Shown: in pieces, positions 1-14,499 of the stretch
Layout of the letters: each line of letters opens with the position of its first letter
Position numbering within the stretch: the stretch's first letter is position 1
Assembly: GCA_002946415.1 (NCBI GenBank)
Contig: NJPS01000067.1
Location: 62,001-126,000, forward strand
Direction of reading: 5' to 3'
From: Rutstroemia sp. NJR-2017a BVV2
Lineage: Eukaryota > Ascomycota > Leotiomycetes > Helotiales > Rutstroemiaceae
DNA: 64,000 nucleotides
Notes under the pieces: generated by a model
Seen by the model: the letters and a program-made list of their open reading frames with translations, nothing else
Database searches by the model: none
What the model was told of the DNA's origin: nothing
Made by a program: the position numbers and the translations under genes

Positions 1-1309
1 TCTTCAGCTTGTTTTTCATTCTATAAGAAATCTATTACTTTTTCTTTTTCTTTTCTTTCTAGTTCTCTTTCTATTTCTCACTAATCAGATATTAGTTTAT
101 CTTACTATTCTATTATCCAATCCTTATATAAATCAACTAGTTCTTATATATCTTCTGATAGTACTACTAAGACTTTGACTTAGTTTATTCAGCAATTCCA
201 GAATCAAGGCAAGAATTATAATAAAGCTTTCTATTTGGTAATATATTATTTAGATAATAGATTGAAATATAGAGAGATTAACTAAGAATAGTATAAAGAT
301 CTTTTGTAAATAGTTTTTGTAGATAGCTTCGGTTTTGCTAAATAGTTGAAATAGATATATTGAGCTTAAATTATTATTACTTTCGTGAAATAATCGTGAA
401 AAAGTATATAAAAGTATTATAAAAGTAAAGTAAATAAATAAGATAAATAACTAATTTCAATATTATCAAAAAGGTATTTATAGAGATCAACTATCTATAT
501 AAAAGTATCGATATATTTAGCAAATTATATATTGTTATTAATATATCTATATAGTTATAGTTATAAGGATTATTTATCTTATATCAATTAGATTGCTATC
601 TAACTGATAACTATAGTATTAAGTATCAGTCTCGAGGTTATCTAAGAATCTATCTTAAAGATTAATTTAGTATTAGTTATTTATCTTAAAGATATCTCTA
701 TTAATATCAGTTATTCATTTCTCTATCCTAGTTGCAAATCTTAGTAATATTTATCGGTCTTAGGTGAATTCGGTTAGTCGATTATTATAGTTAACTTATA
801 TTAAGTTATCTTTTTAAATATTACTTCTATATTCTATTTGTCTTTATACCAAAAACAATATTGGTAATATAGTTAGTAAGATGATATTGATAATCTCAGG
901 GACCTTATTAGTATCAATAATAGAATATAATAAATGAAAATATATTTTATAAGGTTTTGATTACTTTAGTGATCTTCTCAATTTTATCCCTTATATCCTA
1001 TAGATTTAGATAAGTGCGGAAATATTTGAACTACTGGTATATAAGATTCTTGGTAAGTTCATCTATAGATATATTCTATATAGAAAGATATATAATATCA
1101 AACAATCCTTTTATATACTTCTATCGAAGCTATATATTCTGGATATCAATATAATATAGTTTGGTAGAAATTCGCTTATTCTTACCAACTACTAATCAGA
1201 TTATCTGGATATTATTATAGTAGATCGTTATAGGTTCTAGGATAACTAATTTAAGTTCTTTAAGTAATCTTTTTGTTATTATTATTTCTTTTACTATATA
1301 TTCTATATT

Positions 1310-4300
1310 TAGAAGCTCTACCTCAGTAATGGAAATAATAACTATATTTTATTTGGATACTTTCTAGATAATTAGTTTATTATACAAAGATATAATATAT
1401 CTTTGGGATAATTATCTTATTTTATTATTGTCTATAAAGGAAGTATCTGAAATAACAAATAGTTATACTAATAAATTTGTATTATATTCGATAATAAGAT
1501 ACTTTATATCTTATAAATACCGGATATAATAGTTAGTAGCTATAATATACTTTTCTAAGGAATTGGTTAGGAAATAATTTAGTTGAGAGATAACGAAAGC
1601 AATATCTATATATAAGGTTATTATAGTATATAAAATCGATCCGATCTTCTTCTAGTATTCCTTAACTTTAGACTTAACTACTATATTATTATTTTTCTTG
1701 AACTTTATAATAAGAAATAAAGTATTTACTACTTTGTTACTAGTAAAGTCAAATTTTCGAGCGATCTTCTCAATATAGGTATTATATATAAACTATAACT
1801 TCTTTTGGATATAATCTCTGATAATATATATATCTAAGAACTATTTTATATTACCTATTTTATATAGTTTATATATAGATCAGATTCTATCAATGATTTT
1901 CTCGGCTTTAGCTATATAGAACTTGTTATAAATAACCTAAATATTATCGATAAAAAATAATACTAAAATCTTATAATTATCGCTAATAAGGATATAAAGT
2001 TTGTTAGAATATAATTTTATTCCAAGTCCTCTGAATATATTGGTAAAATCTTTGAACTAGATTGCTAAGGAATCTCGGAGATTATAGAATATATAATCGA
2101 TAAATATAATCTTATCTTCTATTTTGTATCTATCAGGAAAATAATATATAACTGGTTTACTACTTGGATCTCTTAGTATATTTACAAAAGCATTTACTAT
2201 ATTATATTGCTTTATCTCTAGATCAAACTTAGCAACAATAACTATAATAATTCGAAAAGAATAGAAAGTAAGTATTATTATATAGATTGATTTAATTATA
2301 TTTTTGGCCTGAAGGTTACTTCTAATTATAAAATACGATTTATAATATATTATATATCTATCCTGATCTGTTTTGTAGATAAATACCTATTCGAGAGAGA
2401 TCAGTTTAGTATTAGCTATACTAGTTAGTATCTCTCTTTATATATTTTGTATCTTCAGATTACTAATCTCCCAATTATAGTCTATTTTGAAAATAACTTC
2501 TAGAGGATAGTTATCAAGGTTATAATAGTATTTCGGAAATTTTTGAATTTAGCTAATATAGATTTTGAATAACTATATTATATCTGATATAGATTTCTTT
2601 TATTTATTTATAATTATAATAGCTACTATATTATAGAGTATTACAAAATTTCTGTTTTCTTTATCTCTATCTATATTCGGCTAATCAAGCCAAAATATAT
2701 TATAAAACTTATTAAGCTTCTCAATACCTCTTTTAGATAGTTAAGTAATAATTATCTTAATAAATATATTAATGATTTTTCTATTATATCTTTAACAGTA
2801 GTACCTTTACTTATATATTTCGAACTTAGAAATAAATCTATCTGCTCTATAAACAAATAGTCCGATCTCCAGAGAACCTTTCTTAGATATATTCGATTTT
2901 CTTATAGGAATTTCAATAGCGAATCTTAATCTCTTAAGTAATTGATCTTTTTTGTCTAATAGTAAAGGGTTATTAGATTGAGTTATCTTAATCTCTTTCT
3001 ATTTATACAAACTATTATTATTATATATAGTATATATAGGATTATATAGAGTATCTTCAATTATAAGGTATTCTAGCTAAAAGGATTTATTATCTAAACT
3101 ATCTTTGTATTCTCTATATAGAATATCGATAATATTATAATATTTGAAGTTTATCTTACCCCCGAACTTAGTTGGTATTCTAATTTCCGATTTATCGGTT
3201 GATATAGAATTATCTAGTATCTAGTTATCTATTATAATCGCTAATAGAATATTATAAAGATTAGTTAACTTTTCACTAGTATTAGATTAAGTTATAATAT
3301 TATTGACTATCTGATTTAAGGATTGATCTTCAGATTGGTACTTATCTAAACTCTTATTATTTCCTTTAAGATATAGATTGTTATTTTTAGATTATAGATT
3401 ACTAGGAGGACTCTTACTATTATCTTTATTAGGATTATTATTCATTTCCGAATCCTATTTATAAGCTTCCTATCGGTTAGTAAATTACAAAGTAATCTTC
3501 CTAGTAATAACTATAAAATCAGTTATATTATTACTCTCGAGAATTGATCTATTAGGGTTTTCGATTATATAAATATCTAATAACCGAGATATTTCTTTTA
3601 AGTACTTTTTAGAAATAACTTCTTTAGATTTAGCTTCTTTAGAATAGAGAATATTCTTGTTGAACCTAATATTTCGAATAATAACAATCTATTTGAGTAT
3701 AGGAATCTAGATTTTATAGATTAGTATACCAGATATATAACCTATTAGATATCCTAGATAAATTTAAGAATTTATTTTATATAATTTCTTATTTATATCC
3801 AACTTCCTATCCTTATCAAGAAGGTAAGTATAGTATCCGAATCGGTATATTCTACTTCAATTTGGTTATAGGTTTATATAGATTTTAGTAATTAGTATAG
3901 GATTATATTATCTAAAGTATTACTGGAACTACAAATCGAGAACCTTATTTAGAGTCCTGAAGTCTCTTATTTCCAATAGGCTGATATTGTAAAGGTATAT
4001 TACTATAGCTATAATCTTAAGCTAAAGATCAAGAAGAAAGTTTGCTTGAGTTTATATCTTAATTGATTTAGTAATGATCTCTTATTTTGCTCTTTCTATA
4101 ATACTATTTAATTGATAGATATTTACTAGTAATAGCTCTATCTTAATCCTTTCTTATTTAGTCCAGATCTCAAAACTGATATAGTCTTTGATTCCAATTA
4201 CTGAAATATTATTATTTTGTTTGATAATATATATAGATAAGTTGTATTAATATTTTACCTATATCTCAAAGATAGTAATAGTATAAAATATTTCCAAGTA

Positions 4301-5380
4301 AGTTTTCTAGATTAGTGGAAATCTAAAGATTTTCCTATTATATATCTCCTTGATCACTAAGAGTTATATACAATTATTAAATATTTTTGGAAAATCGAAA
4401 AGATCTTATACGATTTTATAAAAAAGTTATCTAGGTTACCAATCTCTAAGCTAATAGTTAATAACCTATTTGGTATATACCAGAGAGTAATCTTTATAAT
4501 CAATTCGAGAAATCCTCTTAATTTTTATTCCTTTTATTCTATCTACTAATTTTTCTAAAGTGATCTTACTAAGATATCCTATATAGTTATATTATATTTG
4601 AGCTGAATTCGACTATACTGATATAGGATCTCGGAATCGGTTATAATATTTTCTGATTTTATAACTTATAATTGGGTATATTATTATAGTATAACTTATA
4701 GGGATAGAGTATATAATAGTTGGATAAGAAGAAATTTTCTTGAATTCCAAGAAGATTAGATTGTATATATAAAGAAGAATAGTAACGATTATACTTTTCT
4801 CTATTAGACTATATCTTAATATACTATCAAAACTATATATCTACAAATCTGATCTTTGCAAATATGATTTAGAGATAATATTTATATAAAATCCAGAAAC
4901 AACTACTATATCAGTTAGTATAAAGTCTTCAGTTTTTGAACTATTTTCTTTATTGAGAATTTTCTTAATTATACAGATACTATATCCAATGATTTTGAGC
5001 AACGAAGTATTATATTCGATAATATTATTATTATCAGTATTTATGATTTTGCTATTGTTAAAGAGTGAAATATCGTTGACTAAGTATATTGTATTATAAT
5101 TATCGAGAAATGTTGAGTTCGCTAGATAATATTTTTCAGTAATAACTAGGATAGAGAATATATTAGGATTATTGATCTATATAAGAGTAGGTAAAATAAT
5201 TGTATTAATAACTTTGCTAAGGAAGAATGATTAAATACTTATAGGAGTTTTCTTATTTGGTAATTTGATTCCCTTATTAGTAAGTAGTTTCTTTAGATTC
5301 TTCTATCTTGGATTATTAATCTACTCTTTTATTTATTTGATCTCGATATTTATAAAAGTATCTTTTAGAGGTTTATCTTA
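1310..5380 (-). mobile_element. Copia (Ty1-type) retrotransposon relic, protease to RNase H
   Basis: Read on the minus strand, the order is protease, integrase, reverse transcriptase, RNase H, as in Copia elements. A protease-like stretch lies near 4,860-5,130. A post-integrase segment (GYLIGYISGILIYK) lies near 3,690-3,830. The reverse transcriptase catalytic box reads FFIDNI at 1,940-1,957, where Copia has YVDD. The following EVKWFLG-type segment reads NIK-stop-FLDIYIIRD near 1,800-1,860. RNase H (FVISDTSFIDN and SITEVELL) lies at about 1,317-1,455. Many in-frame stops fall where Trp or Gln is expected. Gag and leader probably continue into the neighbouring tandem repeat. The LTRs could not be located by eye. 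Confidence 0.85.
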
Positions 5381-7055
5381 TAGTAGATTATTCAGATTGA
5401 TATAGTTTTCTAGTTTCTAGTTATATCGATTTTTAGTTTCTTCGAACCAAATAGTAGAATAATAAAGACAAAATAGTTTAGTTTTGTTATTTTTGTTTTG
5501 TTAGCCTTAGCTACCTTCGATAGATAGTTCTGATAGTTGCTAACTATTAGGTATTACTTCTATAGGTATATTATTATCTATAGATATACTAGTTATATAT
5601 ATATCTTTATTTTTGGTATCGCAAGATCTCATTTCAATAAGTCTACCAATAATATTAGTATAGTTATTAAGAATCTTATATAGTAAACCAAGTTATTAGT
5701 TTGTTTCTATTTCAATTAATTGGTTTTCAGTCTAAATAGAATAGATCTTTTCCTTGATTACTTTGAGGAAAATGATAACTATAAGGATTCCCTAAGTCTC
5801 GAGAAATTTATAACTTTTAGTCTTGATATAGATAATAATCTATTTCTTGAACTAGGTTAAAGATATAATATAATCTTATTATATTTATTGAAGTATATCT
5901 CTATACTTGTATTAAAGGCTAAGTATAACAGATAAATCAATAGATACAAGATATTACTTAAAAGAAAGAATTATATTATATAAGATAATTTTGTTGGTTA
6001 TTGATACTTATTGAGAGATATTAATAAAGTAAGTTATATCGACTATTGATAAGATCTATATATAGATCTCTTTATATACCTTATATATTATTTCTTATTC
6101 AGATTTGCAACTTCTATATTCTCTTTCGAGAAACTTGAAGATATCTTTGATATTATCAATAATTGATAGTACTAGGTATTTTGGTTTCTAAGTAGGTAAA
6201 ACTGTTTATAAAGATTACTAATTACTTAGGTTGGAAAAACCAAAAATATTATTTCCATCTATATCCTCGGTACCAGTTATCTGAATATCAGATATTGTTA
6301 TAGATTTGAAGTTATCGAGATTGATATAGTATTTCTTATAGAATTTATTATTATATTATACTTTGAGTTTGTCGAAGGTAGATAGAGATAATATAGAAGT
6401 AGCAAGCTAGTTAAGAATATTATTTTGATTTATATCAATTGCTTTGAGATATACGAAATCAGAAATAAGATCAGGATTGATAAGATACTAGATATCCTTA
6501 ACTAGATATTATTGCTTAAGTTCTAAGTACTATATCGGTTACTAAGTATAGATAGTAAGTTTAATACTGCTAATTATATTGAGGTTCGATATACTTATAA
6601 AGGTCAATAATAATAGTAAGAATAATATAAAGTATAGAGTAATTATAAATAAATAAAAATAGCTATCAAATAAACTAATAGATAGTTATATAGAAGAATT
6701 GTATATTATATCGGGTTTATAATTATTATATATTGTAATAGCTAGATAAAAAGGAATTAAGTAAGAATAATATTAGGTAATTGTATTATAAAGTAATTAT
6801 TCTTCTACTTTCTTAAGCCGATCTTCTCAACCTCTTTTATAAGTTGATAATCTTTATAAGAGAAGTCTAAAATACAAAGTAATATCTAAGTAATAATATT
6901 CTAGGATTACTAATACTGAAGGTTTATATAAGGAAATTATTAATCTCCAAAGTCCAATCCTATAAGTTGCTTACCAAGTAAAACTATAGTAGTAGAGAAA
7001 CTCTAATATAGATTAGTAATCTTTATAACCTAAAATAGCTAATCAGTTCCTATAA
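5381..7055. repeat. Direct tandem repeat, copy 1 (Copia gag/leader region)
   Basis: This 1,675-bp segment is followed immediately by a second copy at 7,056-8,735 in the same orientation. The landmark TAGTAGATTATTCAGATTGA at its left end recurs at 7,056 with T or A in place of C or G. Being next to the protease end of the minus-strand Copia relic, it most likely holds gag and the 5' leader. This copy is the less mutated of the two. Confidence 0.85.
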
Positions 7056-8735
7056 TAGTAGATTATTTAGATTAATATAGTTTTCTAGTTTCCAATTATA
7101 TTGATTTTTAATTTCTTCGAACTAAGTAATAGGATAATAAAAACAAAATAGTTTAGTTTTATTATTCTTATTTTATTAGCTTTAGCTATTTTCGATAAAT
7201 AGTTTTGATAGTTATTAATTATTAGATATTATTTCTATAGATATATTATTATTTATAAATATACTAATTATATATATACCTTTGTTTTTAGTATCGCGAG
7301 ATCTCATTTTAATAAATCTATTAATAATATTAGTATAATTATTAAAAGTCTTATATAGTAAACTAAGTTATTAATTTATTTCTACCTCAATTAATTAGTT
7401 TTCAATCTAAATAAAATAGATCTTTTTCTTAATTATTTCGAAGAAAATAATAACTATAAGGATTCTCTAAGTTTTAAGAAACTTATAACTTTTAGTTTTA
7501 ATATAGATAATAATTCAATTTTTGAATTAAATTGCAAATATAATATAACTCTATTATATTTATTAAAGTATATCTCTATATTTGTATTAAAGGCTAAATA
7601 TAATAGATAAATCGGTAAATATAAAATATTATTTAAGAAAGAGAATTATATTATATAAAGTAATTTTACTGGTTATTAATATTTGTTGAGAGATATCAAT
7701 AAAATAAGTTATATCAACTATTAATAAAATCTATATATAAACCTCTTTATATATCTTATATATTATTTCTTATTTAGCTTTACAATCTCTATATTCTCTT
7801 TCGAGAAGTTTGAAGATATCTTTGATATTATCAATAATTGATAGTATTAGGTATTTTGGTTCTTAAATAGATAAAGTTATTTATAAAGATTATTAATTAT
7901 TTAGATTAGAAGAATCAGAGATATTATTTCTATCTATATTCTTGGTATTAGTTATCTAAGTATTAGATACTATTATAGATTTGAAGTTATTAAAGTTAAT
8001 ATAATATTTTTTACAAAGTTTAGTATTATATTATATTTTAAGTTTATCAAAGATAGATAGAGATAATATAAAAGTAGTAAGCTAGTTAAAAATATTATTT
8101 TGATCTATACTAATTACTTTGAGATATACGAAATCAGAAATAAGATTAGAATTAACAAAATACTAAATATCCTTAACTAGATATTATTATTTGAGTTCCA
8201 AATACTATATAGATTACTAAATATAGATAATAAACTTGATACTACCGATTATATTGAGGTTCGATATATTTGCAAAGGTTAATAATAATAGTAAAAATAA
8301 TATAATAGATAAAGTAATAAATGAATAAAAGTAACTATCAAATAAACTAATAGATAGTTATATAGAAGAATTATATATTATACCAAGTTTATAACTATTA
8401 TATATTGTGATAGCTAGGCAAAAAGGAATTAAATGAAAATAATATTAGATAATTATATTATAAAGTGATAATTATCTAATTTTCTCAAACTGATCTTTTT
8501 AATCTCTTTTATAAATTAATGATTTTTATAAAAGAGATCTAAAATACAAAGTAATATCTAAGTAATAATATTCTAAAGTTACTAATATCGAAGGTTTATA
8601 TAAAGAGATTATTGATTTCCAAAGTTCAACTTTATAAGTTACTTACTAAATAAATCTATAATTATAGAGAAATTTTAATCTAGATTAGTAATCTTTATAG
8701 CTTATATTAGTTAATCAGTTTTTATAATAATAATA
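7056..8735. repeat. Direct tandem repeat, copy 2 (more heavily RIP-mutated)
   Basis: This is the second unit of the tandem pair, alignable with copy 1 from end to end with very few gaps. In the stretches compared by eye most differences are C-to-T or G-to-A going from copy 1 to copy 2 (for example atcg to attg and ttgtta to ttatta), so this copy has drifted further towards A/T. Its right end leads directly into the Gypsy relic. Confidence 0.85.
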
Positions 8736-8799
8736 TATTTGTCGGTATCAATAATATTAATTAGTAATAGAGATTTATTATATTATATAGATAAAGAGT

Positions 8800-11700
8800 T
8801 ATTAGTTACTTTATATAACTTCTTAATAAGAAATATATTATAGATTTATATAATATTAGAGAACTCTAATTAATAAGAATAACTAATTTTCTCAAATACT
8901 TTAAAATAACTATTTATAAGATAATTAAGTTTCTTAGATAAATATTAAATTAGTAAATATTATATATCTAATTAGATATAGTTATCTATATCGAAATCTA
9001 TAAATCTCTTATATTTATTTATAGACTCTATTATATATATTTGAGTTTTTTGAATTGATTTATAGATATATTCTAATACTTTATAATTCCTATAAATATA
9101 AGTATATATTTCTTATAGATTAAAGTTGTTTATAATAGGCTATAATTTAGTTTTCCAATTCTATAAAGTTTTTAAAATATATCTATAAAGTACCTCGAAA
9201 GATAGTAAGTTTCCAAATAATATATATAATAATATTAGTTAAATATAATCTATTATAAATAAGAACTTGGATTAGTTATCTTGATAGTAGCTAATAAAGA
9301 ATCTTAATTTCTATTATAGATACTGATTATAAATCTCGGTTTAACTATTAATTTATAAATAATCTATAATCGAGAACTTAACTTTAGTATTTAAAATATT
9401 ATTAAACTTCTATTAGAAATAGAAAATAAATTATAATTCTTTATTCGAAAATATAGTAGTTAGGGTATTATAATATTAATAAATATATATTAGATAGAGC
9501 TTTACTTATTTTTATATTATAATCGATTTATAATATAGAATTATAATAACTTGTTTACTTAGTTGATCGATAATTACTAGAATATTATTATATTTATATT
9601 TATCTTTATTGAAGTTATAGTAATCTATTATAATATATTTCTATATATATATCGGAATAGATAATAAATATAATAAATTAGAGATCTTATCTCTTAGAAT
9701 AAAGTTATAATAATAGATATAATAATTATATATATAGTTAGTAATATCTATAGAGATACTATATTAGTAGTATTAATTCGAGAATAATAAGAAGGTTTTC
9801 TTAATATCTAAGTAAATTATCGATATTATATTATATATTTTTCAAATAAGTAATATATAAAGGTTATCTATATCAAATATAATTAGTTATCTATAATAGA
9901 GTAGTAATCTATTTCTTAGTTTCAAAATCGAATTACTTTTGAGTACTTAGAAATATAGTAATTATAAACTCTTTTAATTATGATTTGTTTATAGAATATA
10001 TATAATTAAGTTCCAGGAGTTTGCTATAATATTTAAATTAAGTAAACTAATATCTTTATCATTAGTTTGATCGAAATAAGCTCGAATATATAATACTAGG
10101 ATTTCAAAAACAATCTATATATCTTTAAGTAATTATTGATTATAATATTCCTTCTTTATCTTATTCTAAAAATCTAGTTTATCAACTTTATATATTAGTA
10201 TATCTATTAGAGGATTTTCTTTACTAGATCGATATATAATTAAGAAGTAGTAATCTACTAATAGTTTAGCTTATCGAGATTATCTTATATTAAGAATCTT
10301 AGTTATTATAAAGTATTTTAATACTTTATAATCTATAAATACTCGGATCTGATATAAGATACTAATAAACTTAATATATTAATATATAAATAATTTAATA
10401 ATTGCAAATATTTCTTTATTATATATCTTATAATTAAGTTCTATAATTTATATAATCTTGGAATAGAAAATAATAAATAACTAATTATTTCTATATTTTT
10501 GCAAGAATATATTTGCTACTATATTATCTAATATATCGATCTCAAATATATAAAGGAAATTGTGATTATAATACTATAGTAGAGATATAGTTATTAAGAT
10601 CTTCTTAAATATATCGAATATTTATTAATAAATAATATCGAAGTCAAAGTATATTCTAGTTTTAGTTAGATTAATCAGGAGTTTAGTAATTACTCCAAAG
10701 TTATAAATAAAGTATTTATAGAAGTTATAGAAATCTAAAAAGAATTGAATATCTTTAACTATAGAAAGATATTATTATTATTATATAATAGATATTTTTC
10801 TAGAGTTAACCTCGATACTATTAGTCGATATAATAAAGTCTAAGTATTTAGTATATTTGATATCGAATTTGTATTTCTTAAGATCAATTTGAAAGTTAGT
10901 ATCTTGAAATTATTAAAATACTAAGTATATTTATATAATATATTCGAGTTTATCTTTAGAGTAAATAAGAATATTATTTAAATAAACTATATAGAATATA
11001 TCTAAGTAGTTAAATAGAATATTATTTATATAATACTAATATATTATAGAACTATTAGTTAGTTCAAAAGATATAACTTTATATTTATAAGTTCTATACT
11101 ATATTCGAAAAGTAATATACTCTTTAGAGATAGGATCTATATAAATATAATAAAAGATTTATCAGATATCGAGTTTAGTAAATATTTTAGTTTTAGTTAG
11201 TTATATAAAGGTTTTATTAATCAAAGATAAAAAGTAGTAATCTTTATAAATAAGAATATTAAGGATACGAAAATCGATATAAAAATATAAATTACTATTA
11301 GGTTTCTTTATAAATAAGATAGAGATAACAAAAGATATTTAACTAGGTTTAATAAAGTTTTTAGATAAGTTATCGATTAAATACTTTTTTACTATTTCGA
11401 GTTCTTTAATCGATATCTTGTAAAATAGACTATATTTTAATATATTTATATTATTATTCTTAAACTCAATCTTATAATTATATTATCGGTAAAAAGATAG
11501 TAAATCGGATTCTCTCTTAGAAAATATATAAGTATAGTCTATATATTTATCCAGAATCGGTAATTCGATCTTGGTATCTATTAATAGGATTAACTATATA
11601 ATAGTATATCGATTTGTAGATTTAAATAATTAGATAATAAAATTATTTATTTAAAAGTATTAATCTTGATAAGTTTATTATTAGTTAATTAGAAAATCGA

Positions 11701-13650
11701 TTTTCTAAAAGATAATTAAGAAGAGTTTATAGTTATTATATTTCTTATAGATTAGGTTTAGAGTTATATTATTAATAAACTTAATTTTAACAATAATAGA
11801 TTTGTATTCTATTTAAGATTATTAGAGAGATTTGAGTAATCTCTTAGAGGTAAATAGAGATAGATTATTTTTTCTCTTTAATTCTTTTTCTATAATTTTG
11901 ATCTCTTTAGCTTAGATATTCTATCAAAATAATCTATTAATAATATAGATAATATCTAGTTTGTTAATTTATATAACTAAGTTTATTATTTCATCTTTTA
12001 AGATCTTCTTTAAGATTGCGATTTTATAAACTAATATATTCGAGTTTAAAATAGAGTTTAATCTACTAAATAAAGTAAATTATATTAATATTGCTATTAG
12101 TAAAGAGTTTGAGTTATCTAATAATAAAAGATTTAGATTGATTAGTTATTTCTTCTACTAGTAGTTATTAAGTTATCGATTTTTATATTTTATATTAGTC
12201 TAATAATATTAGTTAACTATTTGATCTTCTTAGAACTAGATATAAATATTATATATATATATTATAATATAAAGGATATTCTTAAGTTAATATAGTTTTC
12301 TCTTAGTATAATCGATAAGAATATAGTTTTCTATTAGTTAATAGTAGTCTAGGATTACTATTTATATACTTAAGTAGATAATTAAAAAAAAAGTAAATAA
12401 TTAGATATAGTTATCAACTATAAAATTAAGTAAAGTATAATATATAATTTTGGGATTTTTAATATTATTATAGTTCTTAACTTATAAAAGTGTTTTTAAT
12501 AAATATAAAATAGGTTTAAAGAAAGAAAATAGATATTTAAAGAAAGTAATATCGACGAATATAAAGCTATTTACTTCTGAATTAATAAAGTTTTAGTTAG
12601 AAAAAAGAATCTATTCTTAACTAAGATATAGAATATTATTATATATTTTCTATTTATTAATTTTGTTAAATCCAAATATCTTATATCTCTTAGTTTATCT
12701 AGAAAGAAATCTTTTACTAGATAGTATCTTTTATTTGATCTATTTCTTTATAAATAATCTAAACTATAATCTCTATCTATATAATAAGATCTTGATCTTT
12801 AAAAGTATCTAAGAGAACTTCTTCTTTATTACTTTCTTTCTAATATTCCACTATATTGATAATATAAGAAGTTTGAGATCTAGCTTAATCTATATTTGTA
12901 TAGAAGGAGTTAGTATCTTTATTAGTAGCTAGTAGCTATATATAGATAGTACAATCAAATATAAAGTGATAAAAGATTTGAAATAGTAATAAAGTATTTA
13001 TATAAATATATACTAGATTAATTATAATAAGAATAGACTTTATTTATTATATAAGTTCTTATTTACTATTTAAGTAAATAGTATTTTATCTTTTTCGAGA
13101 AATATCTTTATTATAAGAATAGTAAATTATATTAATAGTCTTAATCTCTATTTCGGTTATATCGATATAGTAGTATAATCAGATATTCTCGTTTAGAGAA
13201 TAATTACTTAGAATAGCTATAAAGTATATATATCTATAATATAAAATAATTTTGGTTGCTAAGTTATTTTATAGATCCTCTATATTAGTTTTTTGTATTA
13301 GTAATATAAAGAAACAAAATTCTTGATAGAATTCTTTGAATTATATCCTTTCTTATATATATAAAACTCTGAATTGATTTCTAATATATTCGCACTTTAT
13401 AGAATCTATCAAAAAATCTATAATCTATATAATAATCTCTTCGATACTGAGATATAATAATTATTATAAATATAATTCTTCTATATAGTCCAAAACAGTA
13501 TTTTCTAGTTAGTCTAGTATATATTAGTATTTAAGTCTCTACGAATTCAAGGTCTCTATATATATTTCTAGATAATTGGTAATAATAGCTTGTTATAAAG
13601 ATATTCTAAATTATTAACTATTACTCAGTTTATTAGTTATATTGATAACT
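8800..13650 (-). mobile_element. Gypsy (Ty3-type) retrotransposon relic
   Basis: On the minus strand the order gag, reverse transcriptase, integrase is preserved. A capsid-like stretch (LDYIEEL...FLIDSIKCEY) lies near 13,360-13,540. Reverse transcriptase reads PILFIKKPNSNLYFYIDFR near 11,260-11,330, followed by the catalytic box YIVYLNNILIYSKDK at 10,949-10,993, where intact elements have YLDD. An integrase core segment (ILVIIDQLSK) lies at about 9,555-9,587. Both catalytic Asp codons of the polymerase have become Asn by G-to-A change, so the enzyme is dead. Order IN after RT identifies the Gypsy rather than the Copia family. Boundaries are approximate because the LTRs are not recognisable. 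Confidence 0.85.
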
Positions 13651-14499
13651 TTAAATAGATAACTCTATAATCTTGATTTTATAAATTCTATAGTCGAGAA
13701 ATATTATAATAACTAACTAGCTTATTACAAATCGTTATAAATTATTTATAGGTTATTTGTAGTTATATAATCAAATTATATTTATAAAGATTATAGATAT
13801 ATCTATATTGTTTCCTATTTAATAGACTATTATATTTAAGTACTTTGAAACTATCTCTCAAAATTAGTAATCTATTTTCTTATTTATTTGAAAAGCTCTT
13901 GATTATCTTAAATTGAAGACTCGGAGATAAAAGGATTAATAGCCTTATTATAATCAAAGTATATTAACAATTTATCTAATACTTTTGATCTTTGGAAGAT
14001 ATTGGTAAAAAGAGATATTATTAATAAAATGAATTATTCTCTTTTTTAAGTTTCTAAATTATCAGATATAGAGCTATATACTCTTGATTTTTCTAGTAAG
14101 AAATCGAGAAATACTTTATCTTATTTAGCTAGATAAGGAAGAGGTATTCGATATATAATAAAATAGTAAAAAGGATTTGTAAATAATTGTAAATAATAAA
14201 GAGTACTTTATATCGAGCTTTATATTCGGAATTAGATTTTCTTTTATTATTCTAGATCGATATTCCGATAAGGAGATAAATAAGATTAATATTATTAGAA
14301 ACTATTAGATATAGCTAATATAGTTAGATAAATTCTTAATAATATAACAATATATCTTGAAAGAATTAAATATATCTTAGAATTAAGAATTAAAGAACTA
14401 AGAGAACTTTAAAATTCGAGAAATCTATATATAAGAAGGGATTATATATAAATTATATATCTAGCTAACTCTATCGAGCCTAGCCTAATACAGATTAAC

